A DNA stretch of 64,000 nt, taken from the NCBI GenBank assembly GCA_033398695.1, contig CM065804.1, positions 34,859,501 through 34,923,500 of the forward strand, given 5' to 3'. A program made the translations under genes and the position numbers. The notes beneath the pieces are model-generated. The model saw nothing but the letters and a program-made list of their open reading frames with translations, was not told where the DNA came from and searched no databases. This DNA is from Orobanche coerulescens (lineage: Eukaryota; Streptophyta; Magnoliopsida; Lamiales; Orobanchaceae). Numbering within the stretch: the first letter of the stretch is position 1; each line of letters starts with the position of its first letter. Below, piece after piece: positions 1 through 11,679 of the stretch.

Positions 1-456
1 GATCGACCTTAGCGCGCGCTACACTGCTAGCCTAGCGTGCGCTATCCGAACTCACTAGCGCGCGCTACTTACCATTCGTAGCATGCGCTACTACAACTCA
101 ACTGTAGTACAGTGCCTTATGGACTGTCTGCATGAACCACGCTAGCGTGCTCTAATGCTGAGAGATAGCGTGCGCTACCCATACTCAATTAGCGCGCACT
201 AAAGAGAGTACGTAGCATGCATTACTCCTCACACACAGCCCACTACAAAAAAGACAATGATGATAAACTCGGCTCGATCCTCCAACCAGGTAGAAAGACG
301 AATAATAACTGATACACGATACAAATTACTCTGAACGGTGAATACAATGATTGAATATGAATGATGAATGATTATTAATGAGTGAAAATTACTGAGTGAC
401 AATTACTGAATGATAATTACTGAATGATAATTACTGAATTACAACCGGGAATTACA
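1..456 (-). repeat. A0: 3' LTR fragment (gypsy, family A)
   Basis: Start part of a minus-strand LTR, cut by the window edge. The LTR begins on the minus strand at 456 with TGTAAT, directly after a purine-rich tract (complement of 457-466). The same sequence recurs at 2621-3099 and 10330-10799. About nine TAGCGYGCGCTA-type palindromes lie at 10-225. A 14-bp tandem repeat (ACTGAATGATAATT-like) lies at 375-440. Confidence 0.85.
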
Positions 457-1198
457 TACCCCCCTTAAAAGAGTTTCGACCCTGAAACTATGGGTCAAAC
501 AACTCAGGATAACTCTCCCGCATACTATCCTCAGTTTCCCAAGTAGCCTCTTCTACTCCGTGTCTAGACCAAAGGAATCGTCTTGTTCCTCAACTGTTTG
601 ATTCGCTGCTCTAAAACTCGTATATAGGACGCTCCTCATACGAATGATCATCCGCGATCTCGATTTCATCGAACTGAAGTATGTGGCTCGGGTCAGCAAC
701 ATACTTCCACAACTGAGAGACATGAAACACATTATGAATTCAGCTCAACGCCGGAGGTAAGGCCAATCGATAAGCCAGATTGCCTACTCGATCCAAAATC
801 TCAAACGGTCTAATGAATCTCGGACTCAACTTCCCCCGTTTCCTGAAACGGAAGATACCTCGACTCGGGGATATCTTGACCAAAACGTGGTCACCCACCT
901 CGAACTCTAATGGCCGACGACGGTTATCTGAATATAATTTCTGTCGACTCTGAGCGGTCAACAAATGACTCCTGATCAAAGCTACCTTCTCATGGGCGGC
1001 TATAAGCATATTGGGCTCGGTGCCGATTGATTCTGATAAGTCATCCCAACATAAAGGAGATCGACAACGACAATCGTACAAGGCCTCGTAAGGTGCCATC
1101 TTAATCGAAGCATTCCAACTATTATTGTACGTGAACTCGATCAATGGTAGTTGGGCTTCCCAATCATCTTTCCAATCGTGGACGCATGCCCTCAACAT
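457..1198 (-). pseudogene. A0: gypsy integrase C-terminal part, broken
   Basis: Encodes the end of a chromovirus integrase: the region after the catalytic core (MLRACVHDWKDDWEAQLPLI), the EALYDCRCRSPLCWDD segment, and the [14 protein letters not shown] linker (here [10 protein letters not shown]). The chromodomain-like tail is frameshifted. Compared with element A, about 13 bp are missing near 570 and extra bases sit near 622. A TGA at about 739 replaces the CGA codon present in A, a C-to-T change at CpG. A living element would use this product to insert its cDNA; this copy cannot. Confidence 0.85.
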
Positions 1199-1932
1199 GT
1201 CCTCAAATGTCTAGATAGTTCGCTCGGATTGTACGTCGGACTGAGGATGAAAAGATGTGCTGAGATTAAGCTGAGTTCCCATTGCACGATAAACTGATTT
1301 CCAAAAATGCGACACGAATCGCCCATCATGATCAGAAACGATACTCTTAGGGGTACCGCGCAATCTCACTATCTCTTTGATGAACAACTGGGCAAGTCTC
1401 TCGGGACCCCACGTATCCTTAATCTCAAGGAAATGAACTGATTTGGTTAAACGGTCCATAATTACCCAAATTGTATTCATGCCACGATGACTCGTCGGCA
1501 AACTCGTGATGAAGTCCATTGAAATATCCTCTCACTTCCATTCTGGAATAGGGAGCGGTTTCAGCATACCCGCCAGTCGCTGATGTTCTATCTTGACTTG
1601 CTGATAGGTTAAACATCTCGAAACAAATTCTGCGACTTCTCGCTTCATATTACTCCACCAGTAATTTTGTTCCAAGTCTTTGTACATCTTGCTAGACCCC
1701 CGATGAATGGAATAAGGGGTAGCATGATATTCTCTCAAAATCGAGTTTTTCAACTCGTCATTCGCCGGTACGCATAACCGATTCTTAAATCGCAAAAGTC
1801 CATCCTCATGGACCACAAATCCAGGGGATTTCCCCTGAGTCACATCATCTCGAATGCGCAACAAAAATGGGTCCGAACCCTGATTCTCCCTGATCGCCTC
1901 CTCAAGTGGCGATGAAATCTCTAACGTACAAA
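1199..1932 (-). pseudogene. A0: gypsy integrase zinc-binding and catalytic core, broken
   Basis: On the minus strand 1864-1532 encodes the H2C2-type zinc-binding region (YHATPYSIHRGSSKMYKDL; CLTYQQVKIEH, where the first Cys pair is spoiled to CLTY). 1519-1211 encodes the catalytic core with MDFITSLP (first Asp), SDHDGRF (second Asp) and FHPQSD...SERT (Glu). The blocks are separated by a TGA replacing Trp near 1530 and a TAG replacing Gln near 1212. Both are C/G-to-T/A transitions. The domain order fits Ty3/gypsy. Confidence 0.88.
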
Positions 1933-2620
1933 GTTACCCTTGTACTCGCTGTAACCATACCTCGACCTCGGATCTTAAGAATTCCTGTTGAAGCCCCTTG
2001 TGAATTGTTAAACGAGCAAGCATCTGCTCCTGAACGGACTTACGACTCAAGGCGTCGGCGACAACATTCGCCTTGCCTGGATGGTATAGTATCTCAATAT
2101 CATAATCTTTGATTAGTTCCAACCACCGCCTCTATCGCATATTTAACTCCTTCTGAGTAAATATATACTTCAAACTCTTATGATCGATGAATATCTGACA
2201 GGTGACGCCATAAAGATAATGACGCCAAATCTTCAACGCGAAAGCTACGACTGCTAGCTCCAGGTCGTGGATCGGATAATTAACCTTGTAAGGTCTCAAT
2301 TGCCGTGAAGCATAAGCAATAACTTTCCCGTTCTGCATTAATACACATCCAAGACTGTGTCTGGGCACGTCACTATAAACCACAAATCCTTCCGTCCCTT
2401 GCGGCAAGGAAAGGACAAGTGCTGAAATCAAACGCCTCTTGAGTTCCTCAAAACTCCACTGACACGCGTCGGACCACGTGTATTTCTTATCCTTCCGCAA
2501 AAGGTTCGTTATGGGTTCAGCGATTTTAGAAAATCCTTCCACAAATCGCCGATAATAATCAGCTAATCCGAGAAAGCTTCGGATTTCCTTAACATTCTTC
2601 GGAGGTTGCCAATCTCAGAT
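1933..2620 (-). pseudogene. A0: gypsy RT thumb / RNase H fragment
   Basis: 2542-2132 encodes the end of reverse transcriptase and RNase H ([20 protein letters not shown], then [29 protein letters not shown]). 2122-1934 encodes the [26 protein letters not shown] block, the conserved end of plant gypsy RNase H. In the first RNase H motif, Asp-Ala is Asp-Val. The gene stops abruptly at about 2620, where the sequence switches to LTR DNA of element A. The polymerase active site is therefore absent. Confidence 0.85.
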
Positions 2621-2632
2621 CGCCTCCGATTC
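2612..2632. other. Deletion/recombination junction A0 pol :: A 3' LTR
   Basis: Up to about 2619 the sequence follows gypsy pol, as at 5250-5287 in A. From about 2622 it follows the LTR, as at 10340-10360. No LTR terminus or target duplication is present, so this is a breakpoint inside two elements and not an insertion. Confidence 0.75.
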
Positions 2633-3099
2633 AGTCCAGTACCCACTGGACTCTGCCTGATCGACCTTAGCGCTCGCTACACCGATTGCATAGCATGCGC
2701 TACCCCAAACTACTTGCGCGCGCTACTTACCATTCGTAGCGTGCACTACTACAACTCGACTGCAGTCCAGTGCCTTCTGGACTGTCAGCCTGAACCACCA
2801 TAGCGTGCGCTAATGCTGAGAGGTAGCATGCGCTACCCGTACTCAATTAGCACGTGCTAAGAAGAGTACGTAGCGTGCACTACTCCTCACACACAGCCCA
2901 CTACACAGATGACAATGATGAATCGCTGGCCCTACCCTTCAACCGGGTTGAATGACGCACCAAAACTGATACACAACTCCCAGTACGCCAACAGTGAATA
3001 CAAATGAATGAACGTGAATGATGAATGATTAATAATGAGTGAAAATTATTGAGTGACAATTACTGAATGATTATTACTGAATTACAACCGGGTATTACA
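2621..3099 (-). repeat. Element A 3' LTR, first about 480 bp only
   Basis: Matches 10330-10799 of the 5' LTR. It contains the LTR start (TGTAATACCCGG at 3099), a short ACTGAATGAT-type tandem repeat and about seven TAGCGTGCGCTA-type palindromes (2665-2885). The rest of U3, TATA box, R and U5 are missing. The family-A copies differ in the number of 14-bp repeats. Confidence 0.85.
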
Positions 3100-3132
3100 T
3101 ACCCCCCCTTAAAAAGTGTTTCGTCCTAGAAA

Positions 3133-3771
3133 CTAAGGGTCAAACAACTCGGGATAACTCTCCCGCATACCGTCCTCGGTTTCCCAAGTAGCCTCTTCGA
3201 CTCCGTGTCTAGACCACTGAATTTTAACCAAAGGAATCGTCTTGTTCCTTAACTGTTTGATTCGCTGCTCTAAAACTCGTATAGGATGCTCCTCATACGA
3301 ATGGTCATCCGCGATCTCGATTTGGTCGAACTGAAGTATGTGACTCGGATCGGCGACATACTTCCACAACTGAGAGACGTGAAACACATTATGAATTCGG
3401 CTCAGCGCCGGAGGTAAAGCCAATCGATAAGCCAGACTGCCCACTCGATCCAAAATCTCAAACGGTCCAATAAATCTCGGACTCAACTTTCCCCGCTTCC
3501 CGAAACAGAAAATACCTCGACTCGGGGATACCTTGACCAAAACGTGGTCACCTGCCTCGAACTCTAATGGTCAACGACGATTATATGCATATTATTTCTG
3601 TCGACACTGAGCGGTCAACAAACGTCTTCTGATCAAAGCTACCTTCTCACGGGCGGCTATAAGCATATCGGGCTCGGTGCCGATTGATTCTGATAAGTCA
3701 TCCCAACACAAAGGATATCGACAACGAAGACCGTACAAGGCCTCGTAAGGTGCCATCGTAATCGAAGCATG
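3133..3771 (-). pseudogene. A: integrase C-terminal region with chromodomain-like tail
   Basis: 3540-3133 gives 135 residues: [49 protein letters not shown], then the chromodomain-like end ([38 protein letters not shown], ending ESYPELFDP). In chromoviruses this tail guides insertion to chromatin. The N-terminal third (3771-3541) carries several stops. The reading frame ends just before the polypurine tract, as expected for the last pol domain. Confidence 0.9.
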
Positions 3772-4545
3772 TCAACTATTATTATACGTGAACTCGATCA
3801 ACGGTAATTGGGCTTCCCAATCATCCTTCCAATCAAGGACACATGCCCTCAACATGTCCTCCAACGTCTGAATAGTTCTCTCTGATTGTCCGTCGGACTG
3901 AAAATGAAAAGTTTTGCTGAGATTACACTGAGTTCCCATTGCACGATGAACTGATTTCCAAAAATGTGACACGAATCGTCCATCACGATCGAAAATGATA
4001 CTCTTAGGAGTACCGTGCAGTCTGAGTATCTCTTTGATGAACAACTGGGCAAGTCTCTCGGGACCCCACGTATCCTTAATCTTAAGGAAATAAGCTGACT
4101 TAGTTAAACGATCAACAATTACCCAAATTGTATTCATGCCACGACGACTCGTCGGCAAACTCGTGATGAAGTCCATAGAAATATCTTCCCACTTCCACTC
4201 TGGGATAGGGAGCGGTTTCATCATACCCACCGGTCGCTGATGTTCTATCTTGACTTGCTGACAGGTTAAACATCTTGAAACAAATTCTGCGACTTCTCGC
4301 TTCATATTACTCCACCAGTAATTCTTTTTCAAGTCCTTGTACATCTTGCAAGACCCCGGATGAATGGAATTAGGGGTAGCTTGAGCTTCTCTCAAAATTG
4401 AGTTTTTCAACTCGTCATTCGCCGGAACGCATAACTGGTTCTTAAATCGCAAAAGTTCATCCTCGTGGACCACAAATCCAGGGGCTTTCCCCTGAGTCAC
4501 ATCATCTCGAATGCGCAACAAAGACGGGTCCGAACCCTGATTCAC
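3772..4545 (-). pseudogene. A: integrase zinc-binding domain and catalytic core
   Basis: 257 residues with the zinc-binding block (CLTCQQVKIEHQRPVGMMKP) and the whole catalytic core: MDFITSLPTSRRGMNTIWVI (Asp 1), FDRDGRFVSHFW (Asp 2, where the usual SDRD is FDRD), FHFQSDGQSERTIQTLEDM (Glu; the usual FHPQ is FHFQ). The frame ends at a TGA that replaces the Trp of the NNSWHAS motif. The core is otherwise well kept. It lies between RNase H and the chromodomain-like tail. Confidence 0.9.
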
Positions 4546-5870
4546 TCTGATCGCCTCCTCATGTGGCGATGAAATCTCTAATGTACAAAATTTCCCTTGT
4601 ACTCGCTTAACCAGACCTCGATCTCGGGTCTCAGAAATTCCTGCTGAAGCTCCTTCTGAACTGTTAAACGAGCAAGCATCTGCTCCTAAACGGACTTACG
4701 ACTCAAGGCGTCGGCGACAACGTTCGCCTTGCCCGGGTGGTATAGTATCTCAATATCATAATCTTTGATTAGTTCCAACCACCGCCTTTGTCGCATATTT
4801 CACTCCTTATGAGTAAATATATACTTCAAACTCTTATGATCGGTGAGTATATGATAGGTGACGCCATAAAGATAATGACGCCAAAACTTCAACGCGAAGA
4901 CCACGACTGCTAGCTCCAGGTCGTGGGTCGGATAATTAACCTCGTAAGGTCTCAGCTGCCGTGAAGCATAAGCAATAACTTTCCTGTTCTGCATTAATAC
5001 ACATCCAAGACCGTATCCGACTGCGTCACTATAAACCACACATCCTTCCGTCCCTTGTGGCAAGGAAAGGACAGGTGCTGAAATTAACCGGCTCTTGAGT
5101 TCCTCGAAACTCTGTTGACACGCATTGGACCACGTGTATTTCTTATCTGTCCGCAAAAGGTTCGTCATGGGTTGGGCGATTTTAGAAAATCCTTCCACAA
5201 ATCGCCAATAATAACCAGCAAATCCGAGAAAGTTTCGGATTTCCTTAACCTTCTTCGGAGGTTGCCAATCTCGGATCGCCTCCGTCTTTTGAGGGTCGAC
5301 ACGTACTCCATCGGCTAAAATTACATGTCCGAGAAACGTCACCTCGGGCATCCAGAATTCACACTTGGAAAATTTTCCATAAAGTTGCTCTCGTCTCAAC
5401 ACATCGAGAACCTGATGAAGGTGAAATTCGTGCTCCTCACGGTCACGAGAATAAATTAAAATGTCATCAATGAAGAAAACCACGAACTGATCCAAATATT
5501 CGATGAAAACTCGATTCATTAATTCCATGAATACCGCAGGTGCATTAGTTAACCCAAACAGTATTACCACGAACTCATAATGACCATAGCGTGTTCGAAA
5601 TGCCGTCCTTGCGATATCCGACTCTCGAATTCGCAATTGATGATATCCAGATCTTAAGTTGATCTTGGAAATCACTGAAGCTCTCTGAAGTTGATCCAAA
5701 AGATCATCAATACGGGGTAGAGGATATTTTATTCTTGATCGCCACCCTGTTCAACTCCCGATAATCAATACACAAACGAAATGAACCGTCCTTCTTCTTG
5801 ACAATAACATTGGTGCTCCCCACGGGGACACACTCGGTCGGATATAACCTTTCTCGGTCAAATCCTCCAA
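4546..5870 (-). pseudogene. A: reverse transcriptase and RNase H
   Basis: 5699-4800 holds 299 readable residues: [37 protein letters not shown], the polymerase site [27 protein letters not shown], then RNase H ([29 protein letters not shown]). The N-terminal fingers (5870-5700, complement) are frameshifted with a stop. The RNase H tail (4799-4546) has stops around the [15 protein letters not shown] block. The enzyme copies element RNA into cDNA and degrades the template. Confidence 0.9.
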
Positions 5871-6887
5871 TTAATTCTTCAATTCCTGCATTTCGGTCGC
5901 GGCCATCCGATACGGTGCCTTCGATATTGGAGACGTACCAGGCTCCAATTCAATCGTGAATTCCACATCTCTCTGTGGAGGCAAAACAGGTAACTCGTCT
6001 AGAAATACATCGGCATATTCTCTCACTACCGGAATATCCGCCAACATTATTGATGATTTCTCGGTCTTGGTCATATAGCACCAATAACCAACACACCCCT
6101 GACTGAGTAATTTCACCACTTTCATCAAGTTGATGACTCTCCCAGAATAGCTGGGATTACCTCCCTGAAATACACATTCGACCCCATCGTCTGAAATGAT
6201 AGTGAACATACGCTTACGGACACTAATGATGGCATCGTGATGATCCATCCAATCAATACCCAAGATGACGTCGTCTCTCGGTAAATCTACCACGATTACG
6301 TATGCTAACCAATCACGGCCATGAAGCTGAATCGGACAATCCTTATTCTCACGATTCCCGATAATTCTTCTACCATCAGGTAGACCAATGACATAAGGTT
6401 CACAACTAGTAGCACTACCCAGACGTAGTCTACTCAAATATGACTCGGAAATGAATGAATGCGATGCACCAGTATAAAAAAGGATACACATAGGTTGAGA
6501 TATAATTTGGAGTGTACCTGAGATCATCCGGGCCTCCGGATCGTCGGTCCTCTTCATCTCATAAATTCGGCACTTGCTAGTCCCCGCACCGGACGCTCCT
6601 GTCTGATGACTATGGGATCCGCCTTTGTTTGCTCCTGTCGTCTTAAACAATGCAGACTGAGTGGCCTGATTATGAACAACTGATTGCTTCGGGGCCCGAG
6701 ATGACGCCGGAGTAAGTTTGGAGTCCCTTCGGAAAAAATGGGCCTTATGCCCAGCGATCCCACAATTATTGCACGTGATAGTCTGCCTCGGACACTTGGT
6801 GCTGAAATGACCAAGTTCTCCACAGTTGAAATAGGTGATGGCCGAACTAGCTGCTCGGGACTGAGATTCTGCGGGTCTAGGCGCCAT
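5871..6887 (-). pseudogene. A: zinc knuckles and aspartic protease (active site lost)
   Basis: 338 residues. Near residues 20-55 are two CCHC knuckles, both damaged: the first begins YFNCGELGHFSTKC (first Cys is Tyr) and the second is CNNCGIAGHKAHF (last Cys is Phe). The protease motif normally read as [11 protein letters not shown] is FYTGASHSFIS, so the catalytic Asp is Tyr. Downstream are the ILGIDWMDHHDAII block and [18 protein letters not shown], which leads into RT. The protein lies in the usual gag-to-pol position. Confidence 0.88.
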
Positions 6888-6992
6888 AGTAGGTCACTCA
6901 GAGAAAGTAGAGCCCGCACGAGGCTTCTTGAAAGTTTCCTGACTGCCTTCAGACTGAATACGATTCTTTGACTTCTTGCTAGCAGATGAAGG

Positions 6993-7858
6993 TTACTGCT
7001 TAGCAATATCCTTAGCAGTAAGCTCATAAGTAAGAGCTTTTTCGATGAACTCGGCCAGAGTGGTGCAATTGTGATTAAGCAACTGCATCCGCATACGAGG
7101 TTTCAACCTCTTTCTGAAATACTTTATCTTGTCCGCCTCGGAGTGAATAATAGATGAGGCGAAAGGAAGAAGTTCTTGAAATTTCTCGGTGATGGCGAGA
7201 ACATCATCGTCCGTTGAGAGGTCGGGAGTGAGTACTTCTGATAACTTGGCCTCTATGAGTGGGGTCGGATAATACCTCTCCATCATGAGAGTCTTGAATT
7301 GATCCCAAGTACATGATCCGTCGGTGGGCTTCAACGATAACCACCATGAATGAGCGCTCTTACCCAGATAGTAAGCCACAACTGAAACTTTGTGCCCTTC
7401 GGGACACTCCACCATAGCAAACAACTTCTTGAAATGGTCAAGCCAGTGAACAATATCCGCCAGCTCAGATGAGCCTTAGAAGGTAGGCGGCCTCTGGCAA
7501 GAAATGTCGTTGATGATGCTGCTCACATTACTCTCTTGCCCTTGAGGCGGTGGCGGAGGAGCCTGTTGATTCTGAGTCGTTGAGTTCTGCATCGTCTCCA
7601 TCAGACGTTCCATCTGAGTCATTTGGGCCATCATGCCCTGCATAAAAGTGAGAGGATCAACCCGAACACCTTCTGATTGAGCTGTGTCCCGGGTACGACT
7701 CCCTGACAGTGAATGATCATTTTCGGGTAAATGAGTGGCAGCGTTGCTTCTCGATAAATTTGCATTATTCCTCGCATTCTCGCGTGTATTCACACGAGAT
7801 CTCGGGTTTCGGCCCGCACCAGGGCCACTTCCCTGCGTCCTCTGCCTGCTCTCTCCAT
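6993..7858 (-). pseudogene. A: gag, N-terminal and capsid-like domain
   Basis: 7424-6993 encodes a plant retrotransposon gag domain: VVAYYLGKSAHSWWLSLKP, DQFKTLMMERYYP, and FRKRLKPRMRMQLLNHNCTTLAEFIEKALTYE (read in parts). The preceding part (to 7476) is Gln/Pro-rich and ends at a TAA. The likely original start is the ATG at 7856-7858 (MERAGRGRR...). It lies directly after a splice-acceptor-like CAG|T, and its frame now ends after about 22 codons, so a frameshift has separated it from the rest. Confidence 0.8.
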
Positions 7859-7859
7859 A

Positions 7860-8217
7860 CTGAAGTAGGAAAGTCACAATATAATTATAGATCTCACATG
7901 AATATCGCATTATGATTACGTCATGAAATGATGAAAACGAGCATACGCGCTCTATCACAATGATTACATGAATGATCCACTAAGGTGACATGATTATCTG
8001 ATGAAAATCTTGAAATGATTATCTTGAACAAGTTAACAAGATTAATGATACGATCCTCAAGATCAACAACTGAACAGTGAAATGACCTGAGTGATTAATG
8101 AGTTAACATGATCAACATGATAAAAAATGAAGATGATGATGGAGGATTGTTGACTGTTGAATGATGAATGAGTGATTCTTATTGCCTGAAATTATACCAT
8201 GGCGTCAGAAATCTTAC
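7860..8217 (-). other. A: candidate leader intron ending at the gag ATG
   Basis: On the minus strand a 5' splice site ACA|GTAAGA (GT at 8217-8216) and a pyrimidine-rich 3' site TTCCTACTTCAG|T (AG at 7861-7860) bound 358 nt; the ATG follows one base later. Elements F and D have the same AG|TATG arrangement. No RNA evidence is available here. Confidence 0.45.
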
Positions 8218-8344
8218 TGTTCTTTGGTCTGAGGGGCTCGACTCTTGCATAGGTCACACGTGACGCGAAAGTCCAATGATACTAGTCTGATGAACGATGA
8301 TTTCAAATGAGACATGACTCGGAAGATATTATTCAAAACCACTC

Positions 8345-8357
8345 TCCGATACCAACT
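8345..8357 (-). promoter_or_regulatory. A: primer binding site (tRNA-iMet type)
   Basis: The minus strand reads TTGGTATCGGAG three bases after the LTR end. It resembles the TGGTATCAGAGC used by many plant elements primed by initiator tRNA-Met, with changes. Confidence 0.7.
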
Positions 8358-8358
8358 C

Positions 8359-10799
8359 TGTAACACCCCAAACTAGGCGGATATTACAGTGCCGTGGACC
8401 CCCAACTAGGACCCACCAGGCAAATGAAACTTATTGAATGAAATAATATAATTGTGGTACCAAACCACATTATATTATTAATTACTCCGATGAGGAGTTT
8501 CAAGTACAAAACACACAGGAGAATATAGAATACATGTATATTTTATATGAAGATAAAATATACAACACTGTTTGAATATGAATATCCAAAATGGAAATCT
8601 GCAGCGGAAATAAAAATGAAGAAAACATGAATGACTGAAAAGGACTCGGGCCCCCTACTAGTATCACTGGAACTCCTCGCCGTCAACGTTCTCTTCCCGT
8701 GTTTTAGCCTTGCCATGACCTGAAAACAACATCCCCCAACGGGGTCAGTTACACAGAACAACAATCCTCAAGAGTTGAATAAACACAATCATGATATATC
8801 TTAATTATGAAATTAAGCTGAAGAGGAGCATCATAGTACGCCCGTAATGGTATGTGCAAGTCCACAAGACGAGTGTCCGGACACACCCGCCCTTATACCT
8901 AATTAGTCTCACGGAGGTACGTTACCGTGTGCACAGTCCATTGTGTCGGTGAACCCGAACACATGACCATCATGTGCCCGACTAAAAATTCCACAAATCC
9001 CCACCCGACCACGCAATATGAACCCAAAAGGGTCACATGAACAAGAATGACCATGAAGAATATTAATGAATAACAATCCGACAAAGTCAAGAATGAATCA
9101 CCGAGATGAAATAATAGTGAAATGAATGATAGCTCACTGAAATGATTGGAACCGTCGTTCCTCGTGAATGAAGTGATTATTTCATAATTACAAGTCTCAA
9201 TACGGTTAATACATTATGAATGAGTTATGATTATGAATGAACAACAACGAAAGGAATGAGTATCCTTTTAACCGAGTAAGAATTAACTTACACAACACCG
9301 ATGAAGAATGTCCTTCCTCGAACAAATGTCCTAAAATGAGATGTCGGTGGCTCGAACAACCTTGAATAACACCATTACCAATAATCCGCTTAATATACGT
9401 ATCAAGCATGAATCATGACCAACTCAAAGGTCGACACAACAATAACCAAACTCATTGAGGCATTCAAACAAACACTTAGCGAACATCATCCTTTGATTAT
9501 AACCAATCCCAAATATATCGAAACCAAACTCCAAAATGAGTAGTTCAATCCAACAAATCACCTTCAATGATATCAATAATCCAATAGGAAACTACAATTC
9601 ACGGTTACGATAACCATAATCGGAAACCCCCAAAATAACCAAAGTCAACATCAAGGGTTCATGATTAATTCTCCAAATATTCATCAAATCCGAAAAACAT
9701 ATCAATAAATCCGTGGGAATATATGTATCCAAGGTAGATAATCCATATCTAACATATTCCAACATAATAGCAAGCTTACACGAAGAGATCGAAGGAAAAA
9801 ACACTCAAATCCGAAATTCTAGATCCAAGAGATCATTACCTTGAGTTGATGTGTTAGAGAGGATGAAATGATGATTAATCCGAATGATAAGCTTGAAAAT
9901 GATGATAGATGGATTCAGCTCGAAGAAATCTCTCCAAAACGCCCGAAATCGCTCAAAACCGACGAAGGAATGAAGTGGAATGAAAAAATGACGAATCCGG
10001 ACTGCACTGTCCAATATATACTGGTCCCAGCTTAGCGCACGCTATGACCTGATATGTAGCATGCGCTAACGGGTTAACCGGACAGTCTAGTGAGCTCTGA
10101 CTGCCTCATTAGGGTACGATACGAACTTGGTAGCGTGCGCTAACGTCCTCCCGATAACGTGCGTTATCCCAAAAAGTTAGCATGAGCTAACTGATATCTA
10201 ATGCCCAGTGACTGAAGTCCAGAACCTTCTGTTCTCTGATCTGCCCGCGATAGCATACGCTACACCCAAAACTCAGAGTGCGCTACTACACCATTAGCGT
10301 ACGCTAATATCCACTCATAGCGTACGCTATGAATTATTCCAAATCAGTCCAGTACCCACTGGACTCTGCCTGATCGACCTTAGCGCGCGCTACACTGCTA
10401 GCCCAGAGTGCGCTATCTGAACTCACTAGCGTGCGCTACTTACCATTCGTAACGTGCACTACTACAACTCAACTGCAGTCCAGTGCCTTCTGGACTGTCT
10501 TCCTGAACCACGCTAGCGTGCACTAATGCTGAGAGATAGCGTGCGCTACCCGTACTCAATTAGCGCGCGCTAAAGAGAGTACGTAGCGTGCATTACTCCT
10601 CACACGCAGCCCACTACGAAAAAGACAATGATGATAAACATGGCTCGATCCTCCAACCAGGTAGAAAGATGAATAATAACTGATACACGATACAAATTAC
10701 TCTGAATGGTGAATACAATGATTGAATATGAATGATGAATGATTATTAATGAGTGAAAATTACTGAATGATAATTACTGAATTACAATCGGGTATTACA
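8359..10799 (-). repeat. Element A 5' LTR (2,441 bp)
   Basis: Begins TGTAATACCC (10799) and ends GGGGTGTTACA (8359) on the minus strand. In order: 14-bp tandem repeats; a palindrome array (10590-10030); TATA box (10020-10013); splice-donor-like AAG|GTAATG (GT at 9839); candidate 39-nt exon (9330-9292) between TTTTAG and GT|AAGT; CTGAC with a CCCC/GGGG hairpin and acceptor TTTTCAG (AG at 8721-8720); then the terminal module with TGGGTCC and a GTAATATCC-like end. 9400-9800 is AT-rich with no gene. Confidence 0.88.
10013..10590 (-). promoter_or_regulatory. A: U3 palindrome array plus TATA box
   Basis: About 17 copies of TAGCGTGCGCTA and close variants (for example TAGCGCGCGCTA, TAGCATGCGCTA), spaced roughly 15-60 bp, end within 20-30 bp of a TATATATT box at 10020-10013 (minus). 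The position is that of an upstream activating region. Confidence 0.75.
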
Positions 10800-11594
10800 G
10801 CACAGAGTTAGAGAGCTTTTCAAAAGTGTGCATTGTCAACTCATGATATCTTGATGTAGCTTCTCCCCACTTCTCATCAAACCAATTCTCTAAAATTAGG
10901 CGAAATATCTAAAGTAACGAGCAAACAGGTAAACGCCTCGTCCACAACATACGATTACTAAAGCATTCAACAGTATTGGATGTCAAGAAGTTATAGAGTC
11001 GTACTGGACACTTCGACCTAGCCCATCTCTGTGGCCCAATTTCAAAAAGGCGCCTCGGAACCCTATTAGGGCTTTCAATATGTAGTTTCGAAAAGTAGTT
11101 TTCAAAAACTTCTTCATGATGCGTGTAGGCAGCAGTTCTAAAGAGTTCTATAGCAAGTCTTTACAACAATCTTCATCTTCGGATGTATGCACCTCCTCAT
11201 CTTCCTCGTCTTCCTCATCTTCCTCGTATTGATAATCTTTGAAAGGCATGTCATAATTTATGTTGTCGGGCTCTACTATCGAGCTGTTACATCCTATATT
11301 AACCTCGGGAGTGGAGGAACTGCCATTCTCAACATAGACCTCAGGATCCTCCTTATATTCTACTAGTAATCGAAGTATCTCGGTATCGCCCCGCAATAGG
11401 ACTTTTACTTTATTTCCCTTGGCCATGTGTGTCAAGTACCATAATTTGTAATCGAACTCATTTGGACCACACAAACCCTCTCTGATAACCCCCACGAGGT
11501 TTGCACGACTAACTTTACTCGTGTCGATGCAGACAAAAAAGGAGTCCCCGTCTAGATATGCCGATCGCTCCCAATGACCACCGTGATGTATCAA
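10800..11594 (-). pseudogene. MULE (MuDR-type) transposase, internally deleted
   Basis: 11594-11148 gives 148 residues beginning MIHHGGHWERSAYLDGDSFF, which I recognise as the N-terminal region of plant MuDR-like transposases. It ends in an acidic stretch (EEDEEDEEDEE). Directly after it, 11145-10800 (one frame over) reads AYTHHEEVFENYFSKL, GPQRWARSKCPVRLYNFLTS and LPVCSLL*, WFDEKWGEATSRYHELTM. This is the C-terminal part of the same family. The DDE catalytic middle is missing, so the copy is inactive. Element A interrupts its far end. Confidence 0.72.
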
Positions 11595-11679
11595 AATACG
11601 CTGCTACGATAACTGATTACAAAAAGACAAATAACTATTCAGAAAACTGAGCGAGCAATATTCTAAAATGGTCTGCCTT

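Larger units (their letters stand above)
2621..10799 (-). mobile_element. Element A: Ty3/gypsy chromovirus (Tekay/Del-like), 3' LTR truncated
   Basis: Order on the minus strand: 5' LTR (10799-8359), primer site, leader, gag, CCHC, protease, RT, RNase H, integrase with chromodomain-like tail, polypurine tract (complement of 3100-3112), 3' LTR fragment (3099-2621). Family placement rests on the [15 protein letters not shown] and [10 protein letters not shown] linkers and the [17 protein letters not shown] tail, which I know from Tekay/Del-type plant chromoviruses. Every gene has stops or frameshifts. The 5' LTR abuts a MULE remnant at 10800. The matching target duplication cannot be seen because the other end is deleted. 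Confidence 0.88.

Noticed and set aside
10030..10590. CRISPR-like array of regularly repeated palindromes
   Set aside because: Spacing is irregular, the sequence is plant LTR DNA and the array lies upstream of a TATA box; no cas genes.
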